In this document: piece by piece, positions 33,169 to 45,100 of the stretch
Layout of the letters: each line of letters opens with the position of its first letter
Numbering within the stretch: position 1 is the first letter of the stretch
Assembly: GCA_016213845.1 (NCBI GenBank)
Contig: JACQZN010000001.1
Location: 1 to 64,000 of the forward strand
DNA: 64,000 nucleotides
Direction: 5' to 3'
Source: Candidatus Wallbacteria bacterium
GTDB lineage: Bacteria; Muiribacteriota; UBA6191; JACPRK01
Notes under the pieces: model-generated
Database searches by the model: none
What the model saw: the letters and a program-made list of their open reading frames with translations, nothing else
Told to the model about the DNA's origin: nothing
Made by a program: the position numbers and the translations under genes

Positions 33169-34854
33169 CTACTGGCCGATGCGGATCTGACCGTCGGAGG
33201 TGATCGTGATCTTCTGGACCGAGGCCGCGCGCGGGTCGGGGGGCGGAGCCGGATCGGGCGGGAGCAGCTCCGGGTGCTCCTCGACGCCGATCTCTCGGCG
33301 GGCGGCTTCGAGGAACTTCTGATAGGCCTCGTCGCGCCGTTTCTGGGTGAGCTCCTTGACCACGGCGTCCCGCACCTGCTCGAACGGAACGGCACGCTTG
33401 AGGCCCTCCACCTTGATCAGGTGCAGGCCGTAGAGGGACTCGACGGGCCGGCTGGTGATCTGGCCCTCCGACATCGAAAAGGCGGCCCGATCGTAGGGCT
33501 CGACGAGGAACTCCCGCCCGAACCAGCCCAGCTCACCGCCCTTGTCTTTCGTCGCCTGGTCTTCGGAGAGCTCCCGCGCCAGCGCGTGGAAGTCCTCTCC
33601 GGCGCTGAGCCGCCTCAGGGCCTCCGCGGCGCGCTTGGCGGGGTCGCTCCCCTTGCGGCGGAAGAGGATGTGCGAGCTCTGCACCTGCTCGCGGCCGAAC
33701 TTGCGGCGGTTCTCCTGGTAGTACTTGCGCTCCTCGGCGTCGTCGATCCGCACGTGCCGGTAGCACTCCTCCGACAAGAGCGTCTCGACGACTTCCTTGT
33801 CCTGCGAGTACTGGAGCTGCGTCCCGAACTTCTCCTGGATCGAGGGGCGCGACGAGGCCTCCTGCGCGAGGCACTCGCGCTGGGCCAGCCGGTCGAGGAG
33901 CATCCTGCGGCCGGGCTCCCGCGTCAGGTACTCGCGCATCACCTTCTCGTAGCGCTCCAGCTCGAGCAGCACCTCCTGGCGCGTGATCCGGGCCTCTCCC
34001 ACCTCGATGACCACGGCCAGCGGGTCTGCCTCCGCCATCCTCGCCTCATGGACCTTCACGGGGAACTTCTTGCCGCACATATCCATGAGTCCAGCCAGGA
34101 CCTGTTCGTCGCGCCCGCCGGAAAGCTCTTGCTCCAGTGCCGCCTTCACGTCTTCAAAGCTCTTCTGCCGTTCGGGGTGGAGGGCCCGGACAACGTACAG
34201 CCTCCAGCCCGAACGGGTTTCGACCGGTTCGCTGACCGTGCCCAGTGGCAGGCCCTTCAGGAAGTAGAAGACGTTGGCCGGGACCATTCCGGCGTAGACC
34301 TTGCCCAGGTCCTTGAGCCGGGAAGTGTCCGCGGCCGACAGCCCCCCGGCGCCGCCGGCCTTGCGCGCGCGGTCGAGGAAGCTCTCCGCGTCTGCCCGGC
34401 TGTTGCAGGCGACCTCGCTGGCTTCCACCGATTCCGGCTCCACCATCAGCGCCTTGCGCGTCTCGTAGGCTGCGCGAGCGGCCTCGGGCGTGATCGGTGG
34501 CAGCTTCGCCTTCTCCTCGTCGAAGACCAGGCGCGCCAGCGTCTCGCGGACCTTCGGCGCCAGGCGGGCCTTCACCGCAGGGTTCTTGTCGTACCCCTTG
34601 CGCTTGCCCAGCTCGAGCAGCGTACGGAACTTCACGAGCTCGGCCAGGTACTGGCGCTGGCCGCGGGACTTCAGCTCGGGAGGGCCGGCTGCGAACATCC
34701 GCTCCAGCTCTGCCCTGGAGATCGGAACTCCGCCAACTCGCGCCAGCACGTCACCCGGCCCGGCCCGGGGCGCCGAGGGCGCTGCGGAGGGTTCAGCCGC
34801 GGCCAGCTGCGCCGCGAGCGCCAGGGACAGCGAGACGGTCCTGAGGGCTTTCAC
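33169..34854 (-). CDS. Periplasmic peptidyl-prolyl isomerase, SurA/PrsA-like
   Basis: The protein has 561 aa. The signal peptide has VSLSLALAAQLAAAEP. An N-terminal SurA/PrsA-type chaperone part includes VLARVGGVPISRAELERMF and many helices. A first parvulin-like domain (about 135-230) looks degenerate. A second chaperone segment follows (VIEVGEARITRQEVLLELE). The second parvulin domain (about 390-490) has QSSHILFRRKGSDPAKRAAE, GGELGWFGREFLVEPYDRAA and LYGLHLIKVEGL, which looks active. It folds secreted or outer-membrane proteins. The GTG start is 6 nt after a TATACT hexamer. Confidence 0.9.
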   Translation of the reverse strand: MKALRTVSLSLALAAQLAAAEPSAAPSAPRAGPGDVLARVGGVPISRAELERMFAAGPPELKSRGQRQYLAELVKFRTLLELGKRKGYDKNPAVKARLAPKVRETLARLVFDEEKAKLPPITPEAARAAYETRKALMVEPESVEASEVACNSRADAESFLDRARKAGGAGGLSAADTSRLKDLGKVYAGMVPANVFYFLKGLPLGTVSEPVETRSGWRLYVVRALHPERQKSFEDVKAALEQELSGGRDEQVLAGLMDMCGKKFPVKVHEARMAEADPLAVVIEVGEARITRQEVLLELERYEKVMREYLTREPGRRMLLDRLAQRECLAQEASSRPSIQEKFGTQLQYSQDKEVVETLLSEECYRHVRIDDAEERKYYQENRRKFGREQVQSSHILFRRKGSDPAKRAAEALRRLSAGEDFHALARELSEDQATKDKGGELGWFGREFLVEPYDRAAFSMSEGQITSRPVESLYGLHLIKVEGLKRAVPFEQVRDAVVKELTQKRRDEAYQKFLEAARREIGVEEHPELLPPDPAPPPDPRAASVQKITITSDGQIRIGQ

Positions 34855-34860
34855 GCAGCG

Positions 34861-34866
34861 AGTATA
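34861..34866 (-). promoter_or_regulatory. -10 element for a probable leaderless transcript
   Basis: On the minus strand TATACT (34866-34861) ends 6 nt before the GTG at 34854. It lies between the galactokinase-like stop and the isomerase start. Confidence 0.55.
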
Positions 34867-34876
34867 ACGCGGCCTG

Positions 34877-36016
34877 CTAGGTGAGCTCGACCGTGACCGC
34901 AGCTGCCGGATGGCCCACCGTCAACAGCCGGGAGTCGCGGCCATAGCGCCGGTCGTAGAACGTGCGGACCCGTTGCTCTAGCTGCTCGAGCGCAGTGTCG
35001 TGCACGAGCGCCACGACGCAACCGGCATTGCGCTCGCGCGCCAGCCGGGCCCCCAGGACCCCGGGCGCGGACTGCACCAGCCGTGTGAGCCCGTCCAGCT
35101 CCTGCGGCTCGATCACCAGGTGAGCTGCCAGGCTGGCATGGCTTTCGTTCAGGAGCCGCCCGAGCTGCCCCAGCTCGCCGCCTTCGAGCGCGTCGGTGGC
35201 GTGCCGCACGCGCTCGGCCTCGCCGATGATGTGGCGGCAACGCTTCCGGGCACGCTCATCGACGGCCTCGAGCTCGCCCTCGGTCAGGTCCCGCAGTCGC
35301 TCCAGGTCGCCACGGGAGGCCTGCGCGGCCTCGAGCGCCTTGCTGCACTCATCGCGCACGCGCTGGGCGTCGGCCTGGCTGGCCGTCTTCCGCAGCCCCG
35401 TGTCGACCAGTACGAGGTGGTAGTCCGTCGGCTCCAGCGCCAGCACGCGGGTCGAGCGGTCGTGGCAGTCGACGAGCACGACGTGGTCCGGCTGCGTGGC
35501 CACGGCCGCCAGAAAGGGCGTGAGCGCCTCGCCGACCCCCATGAAGGCGTTCTCGGCCTGCCAGCAGAGGCGCGCTCGGTCCGGGGCCGAAAGCCGGCCG
35601 CCCGCCAGCGCGTCGAGCGCGCTCACCAGCGCCAGCTCGAGCGCCGCCGAGGAGGCCAGACCTGCACCGACCGGCAGCTCTCCGTCGACGTAGACTTCAA
35701 AGCCACTCTGCCGCAGCCCTTCGCGCTCCAGCATCTCCAGCACGGCCGCCACCGGGTCGGTCCACCCCCAGGTCCGCTCCAGCTTGTCGAGAGCCAGCGC
35801 CGACTCGCCCCCGATGCCGCGGCTCCGAAGATAGACCCTGCGGTCGGACCTGCGGGCCACAGCGACCTGCACTCGCTGCTCCAGCGCCACGGCCAGTACC
35901 AAGCCCGCGTCGTGCCCGCTGTCCTCGCCGATCACGTTCACGACCCCTGGCGCAGAGGCCACGGCCTCCGGGCGCTTACGAAAGACTCTCTCGAACTCCG
36001 CGATCAGCTCCGCCAT
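34877..36016 (-). CDS. Galactokinase-like GHMP protein with altered active site
   Basis: The protein has 379 aa. Overall it aligns by eye with galactokinase: APGVVNVIGEDSGHDAGLVL at the signature position, the GHMP phosphate loop LPVGAGLASSAALELAL, and ENAFMGVGEALTPFLAAVAT where galactokinases have CGIMDQ. The signature GEHTDYN is here GEDSGHD, so the galactose-contacting His and Asp are changed, and the catalytic Asp of the MDQ motif appears as Thr. The C-terminal GGGFGGC loop is replaced by LARERNAGCVVALV. It may be a sugar-binding regulator, as in Gal3-like proteins, or a kinase for another sugar. No other gal gene is near. Confidence 0.8.
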   Translation of the reverse strand: MAELIAEFERVFRKRPEAVASAPGVVNVIGEDSGHDAGLVLAVALEQRVQVAVARRSDRRVYLRSRGIGGESALALDKLERTWGWTDPVAAVLEMLEREGLRQSGFEVYVDGELPVGAGLASSAALELALVSALDALAGGRLSAPDRARLCWQAENAFMGVGEALTPFLAAVATQPDHVVLVDCHDRSTRVLALEPTDYHLVLVDTGLRKTASQADAQRVRDECSKALEAAQASRGDLERLRDLTEGELEAVDERARKRCRHIIGEAERVRHATDALEGGELGQLGRLLNESHASLAAHLVIEPQELDGLTRLVQSAPGVLGARLARERNAGCVVALVHDTALEQLEQRVRTFYDRRYGRDSRLLTVGHPAAAVTVELT

Positions 36017-36034
36017 CTGCCTCCAACGCGCGGA

Positions 36035-36090
36035 GTCCTCATCTCGCCGGACAGATCGACTGGAGTCGAACGCTCCGCCGAGATGAGGAC
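36035..36090 (-). repeat. Nested inverted repeat after the giant gene
   Basis: The outer arms are 36035-36046 and 36079-36090 (GTCCTCATCTCG against CGAGATGAGGAC), extending inward with one mismatch. The centre holds a second small palindrome (TCGACT-GG-AGTCGA). It lies 32 nt after the stop of the giant gene and 19 nt before the galactokinase-like start, so it may terminate the former. Confidence 0.8.
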
Positions 36091-36121
36091 CCCTGGGCTT
36101 CGTTCCGTCTTGTTCGCTCCT

Positions 36122-39100
36122 CTATTCCGCGCAGGTCGGCAAGCTGAGCGTCCGGCTCGACGGCACCGACATCAGGTACGCCCTGCCCCGTTCGATGGCA
36201 AACGGCGTGGTCGTCAGGCCCGGCAGGTAGACGTCGAACTTGCCCGTCGTGGCGTCGAACCTCACGACGAAGGAGGCGCCCGCACGGTCACGGAGTTTCT
36301 CTGCGGTCTCGTTGGAGGGCGCCCCGCGCGGGTACGCCACCAGGTTGGTCCCCTGGCCCAGCGCCCGCGCCAGTCCGGTTCCGGGCCAAGCGCGTCCGGT
36401 GACGGGCACCGTGATGGCGCTGCGCCGGCTGGAGACCAGGTAACCCTCGTTGCCCTGGATGGCGAACGGCGCCAGGTTCAGCGCCGAGTGCCACGCCTGG
36501 AACTGCATCGAGCCGTCCTCGCCCTGGAAGGTGCGGATCACGATCGGCGAGCTGGTCAGGGCCGACAGGTCCGCCGCCGTGTAACTGGTCCCGGGTGTGA
36601 CGGCCACCGAGACGAGGTCGAGCCCACGCCGCAGCGGCAGGCTCACCGTCTGGGTCGTCGTCGGGTCGAGCGTGATGCTGACGTTGAACGGATCGGACTG
36701 GTCGTTGCCGTCGTCGACCACCAGCGCGAAGACCACCTCGCGCGGATCGTCGCTGCCCAGGTCGGGCGCTACGAACGTCGTCAGCGACGAGAACGGGTTG
36801 GACAGCACGATCTGTGGCCCGGCCACCTGCGTCCACCTGTAGAGCACCGAGGCAGTAGAGTTGGGGCCGGAGTCCTCCGAGTTCGACCCGTCCAGCCGCA
36901 CCGGCTCGCACAGCCCGATGGAGGTCTTGTTCGGCAGCACCCTGGCCCTCGCCACCGGCACGCTGTTCGTGAGCGAGTTGACGATGACCCGGATGAAGCG
37001 CCTCACCTGGACGCCGGTCGGCTTGCCGGTAGCGTCGAGCTGCTCCACGGTGCACTGGAAGACGTGCACGCGCGACGTGGTCGGCGTGAACTGCACCTGG
37101 CTCTGAAGGCTGACCGTGTTCACGGCACCGGTCGTGAGAGCGACGGTCGGCCCGGCGACCTGCTGGAAGCCATAGTTCAAGCGCTGGGTGTTGGCCTGGA
37201 CCTCGGGATCGACCACGATTGCCGTGAGGGTCACCGTGGTCGGAAGAGTCACGCGCAGCGAGCTCGTCGTCCCTTCGGTCACTTCATCGCCGAAGTCGAC
37301 ACCCTGCGCCGTCGTCGAGGTCGCCGAGGCTCTCAGCGAAAGCACGGGCAGACGGTCCCCCTCGGCCAGCACGACCGCGCGGCCCAAGGCCGGACGGCTC
37401 TTGCTGCCCTTCGGGTCGGTCACGACCAGCTCGAAGTCGTAGGAGCCCGCCGTGGTCGGCTGGAAGGCCGGCTGCGACGTCGACTCCGACGGCGCCAGCG
37501 CCACGCGATCTCCGGAGATCTGAGTCCACTGGTAGGTGAGCTGGTTGGGATCGTCGCGGTCGGTCGAGAAGGAGCCGTCGAGCGTCACGATGTCGCCGAC
37601 AGTGAAGGTCAGGACCGGCGTGGCGAAGCTGGAGATGCGCCCCCTGGCAGTGTCGCGGACGCGGAACTCGGCAGAGGGCGTGGCGTTACTGTCTCGGATG
37701 GAGACGTCGATGTCGACCGTGTCCGGGGAACTGTCGAACTGCGTGTTGTTGACCACGAGCTGGAACCGATAGGTGCCTGCCAGGTCGGGCACGAATTGCG
37801 CCAGCGGCGTGTCGGCCAGGTTGGGGAAGAGCGGTGAGGTGACGTTGGAGCCGGCGGGAGCGCTTGTGACCGTCCACTGGTAGGTGAGCCGGCGGGGCAG
37901 ACCGCCTGGGGGCGGCGAATCGGCGCTCTCGCGGCCGTCCAGGCGGATGAACTGGACCGGCTTCTTCGGATCGAGGGGGTCGGGAATGTCGCGCACGACG
38001 TCGAGCGACCCCGTGGAGACGCGAGTGATGACTACGGCGCGGTCCAAGCCGGCGTTGGCGTTCGGGATCACGTTGCGCGGGTCGAGCGCGCGTACTTCCA
38101 CGAGCCGCGTCGAGCTGTCGCCGAGCGGGTCGGTGACTGTCAGAGAGAAGACATAGGCGCCCGAGTCGAGCACCCTGCCATCGGTCGAGCGGTCGGCGCT
38201 GAACTGAACCCGAGTCGCCGGAGCGTTCGGCTCCAGAATCACAGGGGAGGTCGTCCGGTTCAGGGCGACCGCCGAGGCCGGCCGCTTGACCAGCCGCCAC
38301 CGGTAGGTGAATGGATCGCCGTTGGCGTCCTGGGAGGCGCGGCCGTCGAGCACAGCGACCGTGGTCGTGCGATTTGCCGGGATGGTGCTCGCGGGGTTGG
38401 GGAGCAGGAACTGCTGGGGAAGGCCCGGCTCTGCCAGAGGAGGCACGTTCTTCACGCTGAACTGCACCTGCGCCACGCTGGTGCGGCCGGTACGGTCGGT
38501 GACCGTCAGCCGGAAGGCATATGTCCCCGAGGCGTTGGCGCGGTAGCGCAAGAGCGAGGCTGCCTCGTCGGCAGACGAAAGCGTCGCCACGTTCGCCGGG
38601 GTGGGCGGACGCAGAATCTCCCACTTGTAGGTGAGCGTGTCGCCCGGGTCGGGATCGAAGCTCCCGGTGGCGTCCAACCGCACCAGCTGAGGCCCGGCGT
38701 TGTCGGCCAGTATGGGCCGGACCACGGCCTGGGGCGCCCGGCCCTCGGTCACGCGCTGGCGTGTCAGTTCCTGTCCGGTCGACGGGTCCCTCACGGCGAA
38801 GTCGTACACGGTCGCCGCGGTGAGGTTGACATTGGTGAACGTGACGTTTCCAGAGACGACGGTGGCCGTGTAGGTCACCGTGGCGCCGCCAGCGGTCGGT
38901 GTCACCACCAGTTCGAGCAACTTGTCGGAGACCGTGGAGCCGTTAGCGTCCTGAAGGCCCGAGTAGGAGACGGTCACCTGGATTCCCGGCGTGCCCAGGT
39001 CCGTGTCGTTGGCCACGCTGAAGGAGCCGGAGGAGTCCGAGGGCTTGAGCACCATCGCCGGCGCGATGGCTGCGGGCGCGGTGGAAGCTCCAATCGTGCG

Positions 39101-42100
39101 GATCTTGCCGGTCCCCGTTCCGAAGAAGATGTTGCGCTGGCCGTCGACGGCCATTCCCACCGGGTCGCAGACCTGTGAAATGGCTGCGGGCCCGCCGTCG
39201 CCGAAGTCGGCCGCAGTGCCGTTGCCGGCGAGCGAGGAGATGACGCGCGGTGTCGGCGCGATTCGCCGGATGCGGTGGTTGTTGCTGTCGGAGACGTAAC
39301 CGAAGGCTGCGGAGTCGAGCGCCACGCCGTCGGGGCCGAAGAGCTGAGCGTCCTTGGCCAACCCGGCGTCGCCGCTGAAGCCCGGTTGACCGGTCCCGGC
39401 AAGGGTCGAGATGCGCCCGGTCGCCGGGTCGATGCGGCGCACCCGGTGCCCCTGGTCCTCGCAGATGAGCAGTCCGCCCTGACTGTCGAAGGCCAGGCGG
39501 GTCGGGAAGTTCAGCAAGGCCTGAGTAGCCAGCCCGCCGTCGCCGGAGGAGCCGGGGAAGCCGCGGCCGGCCACGGTCGTGATGATGCCGCTGGAGAACG
39601 CCACCCGACGGACGGCGTGGTTACCCGTGTCGGCGATGAAGAGGTCGCCGGTCGAGGCCTGGCGGATCGCCTGGTGAGGCTTGTTCAGCGCTGCGTTGGT
39701 CGCCAGCTGGCCGTCCCCCGCGTAGCCGCTAGCATTGAACGGATCGAGCAGCAGTCCGCCCGCCACCGTCTGCACGGTTCCGCCGCTCACTCGCCGAATG
39801 CGGTGGTTGAATGTGTCGGCGATGAGGATGTCGTCGACCCCGACGACCGAAAGGCCTTCGGGACGCGCGAAACGGGCGTCGACGGCCAGTCCGTTGTCCC
39901 CGGAGAACCCGGGCGTGAACGGACTGTTGGAGCCGGAAGACGAAGCGGAGCTGTTGTGCGCGGGGCCGGCGATGGTCCGGACGGTGCGCGTCGCCGCGTC
40001 CATCTTCCGGACACGGTTGCTGGACCCTTCGGCGTAGTAGAGGCTCCCTTGCGCATCCAGGCCCACGTCGTCGGGACCCGAAATGTAGGTCCGCAGCGCA
40101 GCTTCGCCTTCAGAGGAGCTTCCGGAGGCTTCGACCGGTCCGATGACGGTGTCGATGATGGGCCCCAGCTCGCTCGCATTTCGAACGGACACGACGACGT
40201 CGTCGGAGCCGGTGGCTCCGAATGGATCGGTCGCCGTCAGTCGCAGCGTAAAGTTCCCGAGCGCGCCCGGTTGCAATCGCAGTCGCGTCGAGGATGTCGT
40301 GGCCGAACCCAGCACGCCGGTCGAAGTCACCTCCGACCAGCGGACAGTCGTGCTGTCCCCGTCTGCGTCAGACGCCAGTCCTTCGAGGTTGATGAACCGT
40401 CCCAGCGCAAGGATTCGATCCGGCCCGGCCTTGGCGACGGGCGGACGATTGCTGGTCGGGGCGACGACCGTGACCGTGTTCGACGAGCGTACCCGGTCGT
40501 TGGCCGGATTGCCGTCCACGCGGCCCGACGGGCTTACCACTCCGACCACGAAGTAGGTCCCGGCGGCCTGGTTGCGCGCCACCGAGCAGCTGACGGTGCC
40601 CGTCGTCGTCTGGCCGCCCGCAACGTCGAAGAAGAACCGGGTGCCGATGCTCCGGACCGTGTCGGTCAGCAAGCCGCTCTCCGAAAGATACAGGCTCACG
40701 AACGCCGTGTGATCGCTATCGAGCTCGGGGGTGGTCAGCGAAATGGCAACCGGCACGGAGAAGCTGACCCCCGACTTGACGGCCGGAGTCGTGACCGAGA
40801 ACGCCCCGAGTGAGAAGTCGATCGTCGGAGGCGTCGTGAGCGTGAGCGGGTCGGCCGCGAACCGCAGGTTATTGAACTTGTTCTGCTCGCCCAGTACGCC
40901 GCTCCGATCCGCGGCCACTCCCAGGAAGTACTGACCCGGCGTCATCCCTCCGACGTTCACCGGGAACTGGAAGACCATCGTCTGGTTCGGGATGACCGTG
41001 ACGCTCCGGTACTCTCTGGGACTCGGCGAGTAAATGTTGATGGCGGGCGACTTCTCCAGGAAGATGTCCGCGCTGACCGGAATCGGATCGAAGCGGCTGA
41101 CGTCGGGTACCGAGTAGCTCATCGTTACCGTGGTCGCCAGCTCATTGAGCGCGAACGTCGTCGCCGGGCTGAATGACACGCCCAGCACGTTCAGGTCCAC
41201 CACCGGGGAGCCCATGCTCACCGGCTGGCTCGCCAGCGCGTTGTTCGCGCGGTTGAAATCCGGGAGCTGACCTGCCCTGTCGAGTACACCGATGATGAAG
41301 TAGGTGCCGGGAGGCACCGCGCCCGGAATGAATGCCCTGATGGCAACGTCCTGCACCTGCCCGGCCGACAGGTTGAACGACGTCTGTCCCATCGTCCGGT
41401 CGGAGTCCTTGTCGAAGATCGAGTCCGCCGAAAGACATGCCTCCAGCGTCACGGTGCGGAGCGGGTAACCGATGGACGGCGCGAAGTAAGCGACCGTCGC
41501 CGTCAGGGGCACTGTCTCAGCCGGCAGCAGGGCGTCCCGCGTGCTTCGCATCGCCAGGAGAGCGAAGTCGGTTTGAGCCGAGAAAATCGACGCCGTCTGT
41601 GTGCTGGCAAGCACATTGTTCAGCTCGTTGGTCTCCTTGAACGAGTTGAACTCGTCGAGCTCCCCGATGACGAAGTAGCTGCCAGGCACAACCGAGGCCG
41701 GAATCGTCAGAGACAGCTGCTCGGTGCGCGTCTCGTTCGGAACAAGCTCCGTAAACGTGTAGTTGAGCTTGAGGTCCGTCCCCTTCTGCAGGCTGTTGTC
41801 CTGCGAAAGCCATCCCGTCACCCGCGTGTAAATCGACTGGAAGTTACGGTTGGGAGCCTCGTAGCGAGCCGACGCGCTGACCGCCAGCGAGTCGCCGACG
41901 CTCTCGCCGGGCTCGAGCAGTTGCACGTTCACGAATCGCAGGTCGATCCCGCCAGGCACGACCGTTATCGGAATCGACGCCACGTTGTTGGCCCGCGTCG
42001 TCTCGGCGATACCCCGGTTGCTGTTCAGCTCCACGATGAGGAAGTAATTGCCGGGCGCCTGGTCCGACTGGATGGCCACTTGCCGCTGCTCGATCCTCGG

Positions 42101-45100
42101 CTCGTTGACCAGGGGGTAGGCAAAGGAGCTCAGCAGCTCACGCTGCGTGCCCGCCCCGAGCGTGCTCGAAGTGCTCAGCAGCACCCGATAGCTCAGGCTG
42201 TCCTGGAAGGTCCCCATTGCGCCGGGGTCGTCGATCTGCAGCGTGATCGTCACCGGAACCAAGCCGAGCGCCGAGGTCACCGTGAGCGGCGACGTGAAAT
42301 CGAGTAATCGAATGTCCTTGGACCCGGCGGTCACCGTCAGCGGCAGCGGGTCGGCGACCACGTTGTTCGCCAGCGTCGTCTCCGGTATGCCATTGGTGCT
42401 GGAGATCTTCGCTCGCAGGAAGTACGTGCCAGGCGTCACGCCGCCGGGCGCGGAGAAGGTGTACTGACCTTGGCCGGCAAAGCCCGAGTTCGGCCCCATG
42501 TTGACGCCGAAGAGCGGCGACGGGATCGAGAGATCCACCCTGCCAAGCTTCCCTTCCGGGTCCCGGGTCAAGAACGCTTCGAAACGCACGCCCAGGGACC
42601 CGAAATCGGTCGTCGGCGCGGAGTAGAAGGCGCTGACCGAAACAGGCACCATGCCCCCGGCCGAGACCGTCCGACTCTCGGCAGCTACCGATGTCATCGA
42701 AAGATCGACCGCGACCGGGCCCACAGCGAAGGGCCCGAGCGCTTGCACGTTGTTCCCCTCTGCAGACGCCGATTCGCGAACTTGCCCCGTATAGTCGGTC
42801 TCGCAAAGCAGGAAATACTGGCCGGGCCTGACTCCCGTGGGAACCAGGAACGAGCGCGGTCCTCCGGACGATCCACCGGCGACTATTGCCATGGACGCTT
42901 GCTCGACAAAAACATCGAAATCGTCAGGGACGCGGTCGGTCGACAGAAGGAACCGGTTGAGGACGTTGAAGCGAGTCCCCGGAGGCGACGCCGAGCCCGT
43001 GATCTGCACGGTCAAAGTCGTCTGCATGAGGAAGCTAGGGGCCGCCGACACCGGCTGTTTGAGGAACCGAAAGTCCGCAATCCGCACATCCAGCCCGGAG
43101 TCCCCGATCTGGACGGTCGAGGACGAAACGAAAACGTTGTTGAGCTCGTTGGTCTCCTGAAACGCGTCGTTGCCGTCGACATCTGCGATGACGAAGAAGT
43201 TGCCTGGCTTGAGATTGGCGATGCCGCCCAGCGGGAACATTCGCGATGTCACTACGGGCTGGCCCGTCGTCAGAAACGAACTGGCGGTCCCGATGGGGAT
43301 ATCCAGCGCTCGGTCGAGCGCCCTGTTGGGCGACAAGTAGAAGGTGGTGGCTACCTCGAGCTGGGGCAGATTGGTTTGCGGAGATGTCATCGCGATCGCC
43401 ACCGTCACCGGAAGCGAGTCCGCCAGGCTGGCGACGCTGGGGATCGCCAGCGAAAGCGGTCGCAGATCGGCGCGCACACCCTCGGCAAAGATCTGGTAGC
43501 GCCCGATGTCGTTGTTGCTCCCGTGCTCGACGCGCACGTAGTAGGTGCCCGACGCAAAGATCGGCAGGTAGTTGCGGCGGATGGGCGTGCTGCCGAACCC
43601 GGTCTCCTGGAAGAGCTGTCTCCTGCCATCCTGATCGAAGAGCGTCACCCTGCAGAAAAATGGCGCGTCCACCACCAGGTTGACGGGCACACCTTCGATC
43701 GCCTGGATGGCAAAGACGTCGATGTCCCTCGGGAAGTCGATGCCGGCCTCCAGGCGCGTGCCGTTCGGCAACAGGTCCCGGGGAATCTGGACGTCGATGG
43801 GCGAGTCGGCGTGGTCGTCGGGGGGCCGGAAGAGCGTCACGGCATTCGCGGAGACGAAGACGTTGTTCTGCTCGTTGGCCTCGGGGGTGTTCTTGTCGGC
43901 GTCGGCGATCCCGATGAGGAAGTAGGGCCCAGGATCGGCCAGGATGGGCGGGAACTTCGTCGCCGTGCCCGAGAAGCGTTCGCCGGGATTCAGGAAGAAG
44001 GAGCTGGCGCTGGTCAGGAGCTGATCGGAGGCGTCGACCTGGCGATCTCGCGAGAGCATGAACTCTACCGGGATGCTGCGGCCCGAGAAGCCGGCCGGCG
44101 CGTTGTGGACAACGGTGAACGAGACCACGAGTTGCGAGGTGACAGAGGTGGTCGAGGTCAGGGACGACACGGACTCCAAGACGAAATCGACGGGGGAGGT
44201 AGTGACGCCGACGACCCCTCCGGAGCCCAGCTCGTTATTGCCTTCGTTGCGTTCCTTCACGCTGTCGTTGGGATCGAGCACGCCCACGATCTTGTAGCTG
44301 CCTGGCTCAACCGAGGCCGGCAGCGAGACGGAACGCGAGAGCCCAAAGGTCTGGCCGGGTGCGAACGAGCCGGGGAAAGCACTAGTCAGATACGCGGCGC
44401 CGGCGCGACGGCCGTCACGACTCAGGTAGAAGTCCACCTGCATGCTCTGGAAGGGGAAGCCTGCGTCCGGCGCCTCGTAGATTGCCGAAAAGGTCACCGG
44501 GAGAGTGGAAAGCTGGGCAGTCGTGGAGACCTGCGCCGCCACCGAGAGCAGCCGCAGGTCGACGGGTGTCCCTGAGATGCTCAATGCCGGGGTTCTGACG
44601 AACGTGTTGTTCTGTTCGTTGCTCTCGCGGAGGCTTCCGAAGGGACTTCCGAAGGAAGGTGGATCGACCCGCCCGATCAAAAAGTAGCTTCCGGTCGCAA
44701 GCGTGGATGGAATTCTCGAGCTCTGCGGCCGACCGAAACGCTGCCCCCGGGAGATCGAGAAGAAGTCGCTATCGAGGAAGATGTCCTGATCATCGGGAGT
44801 CTGGTCCAGCGACAGCTTGAGATCGACGCCGACACTGAAGGATCGGTTGTCGCCCGAGGGGCCGTCCAGCCGGACGGCGTACGAGGTGCCCAGCAGCGAG
44901 CCGGCGCTGGTGGCCGACGGGGCCGCAGCGACCGATTCGAACACGAGATCGAACGCGGAGCTCGTAACCTGAACCGGCGAGGCGCTGACGGCTCGGTTGT
45001 TCGACGAGGTCGTCTCCGGCCGGGAGGAGTCGGGCTGGATCTCAGCGATCAGGAAGTAGCTCCCCGGGTTGACGGAGGAGGGGAAGGGAAACGAAAACGA

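Noticed and set aside
35000-37837. Long plus-strand open frame opposite the galactokinase-like and giant genes
   Set aside because: Shadow frame of GC-rich coding DNA: Arg/His/Val-rich text with no domain, and the minus strand carries clear domains.
42470-44575. 701-codon plus-strand frame within the giant gene
   Set aside because: Shadow of the minus-strand CARDB repeats; the composition is repetitive and lacks motifs.
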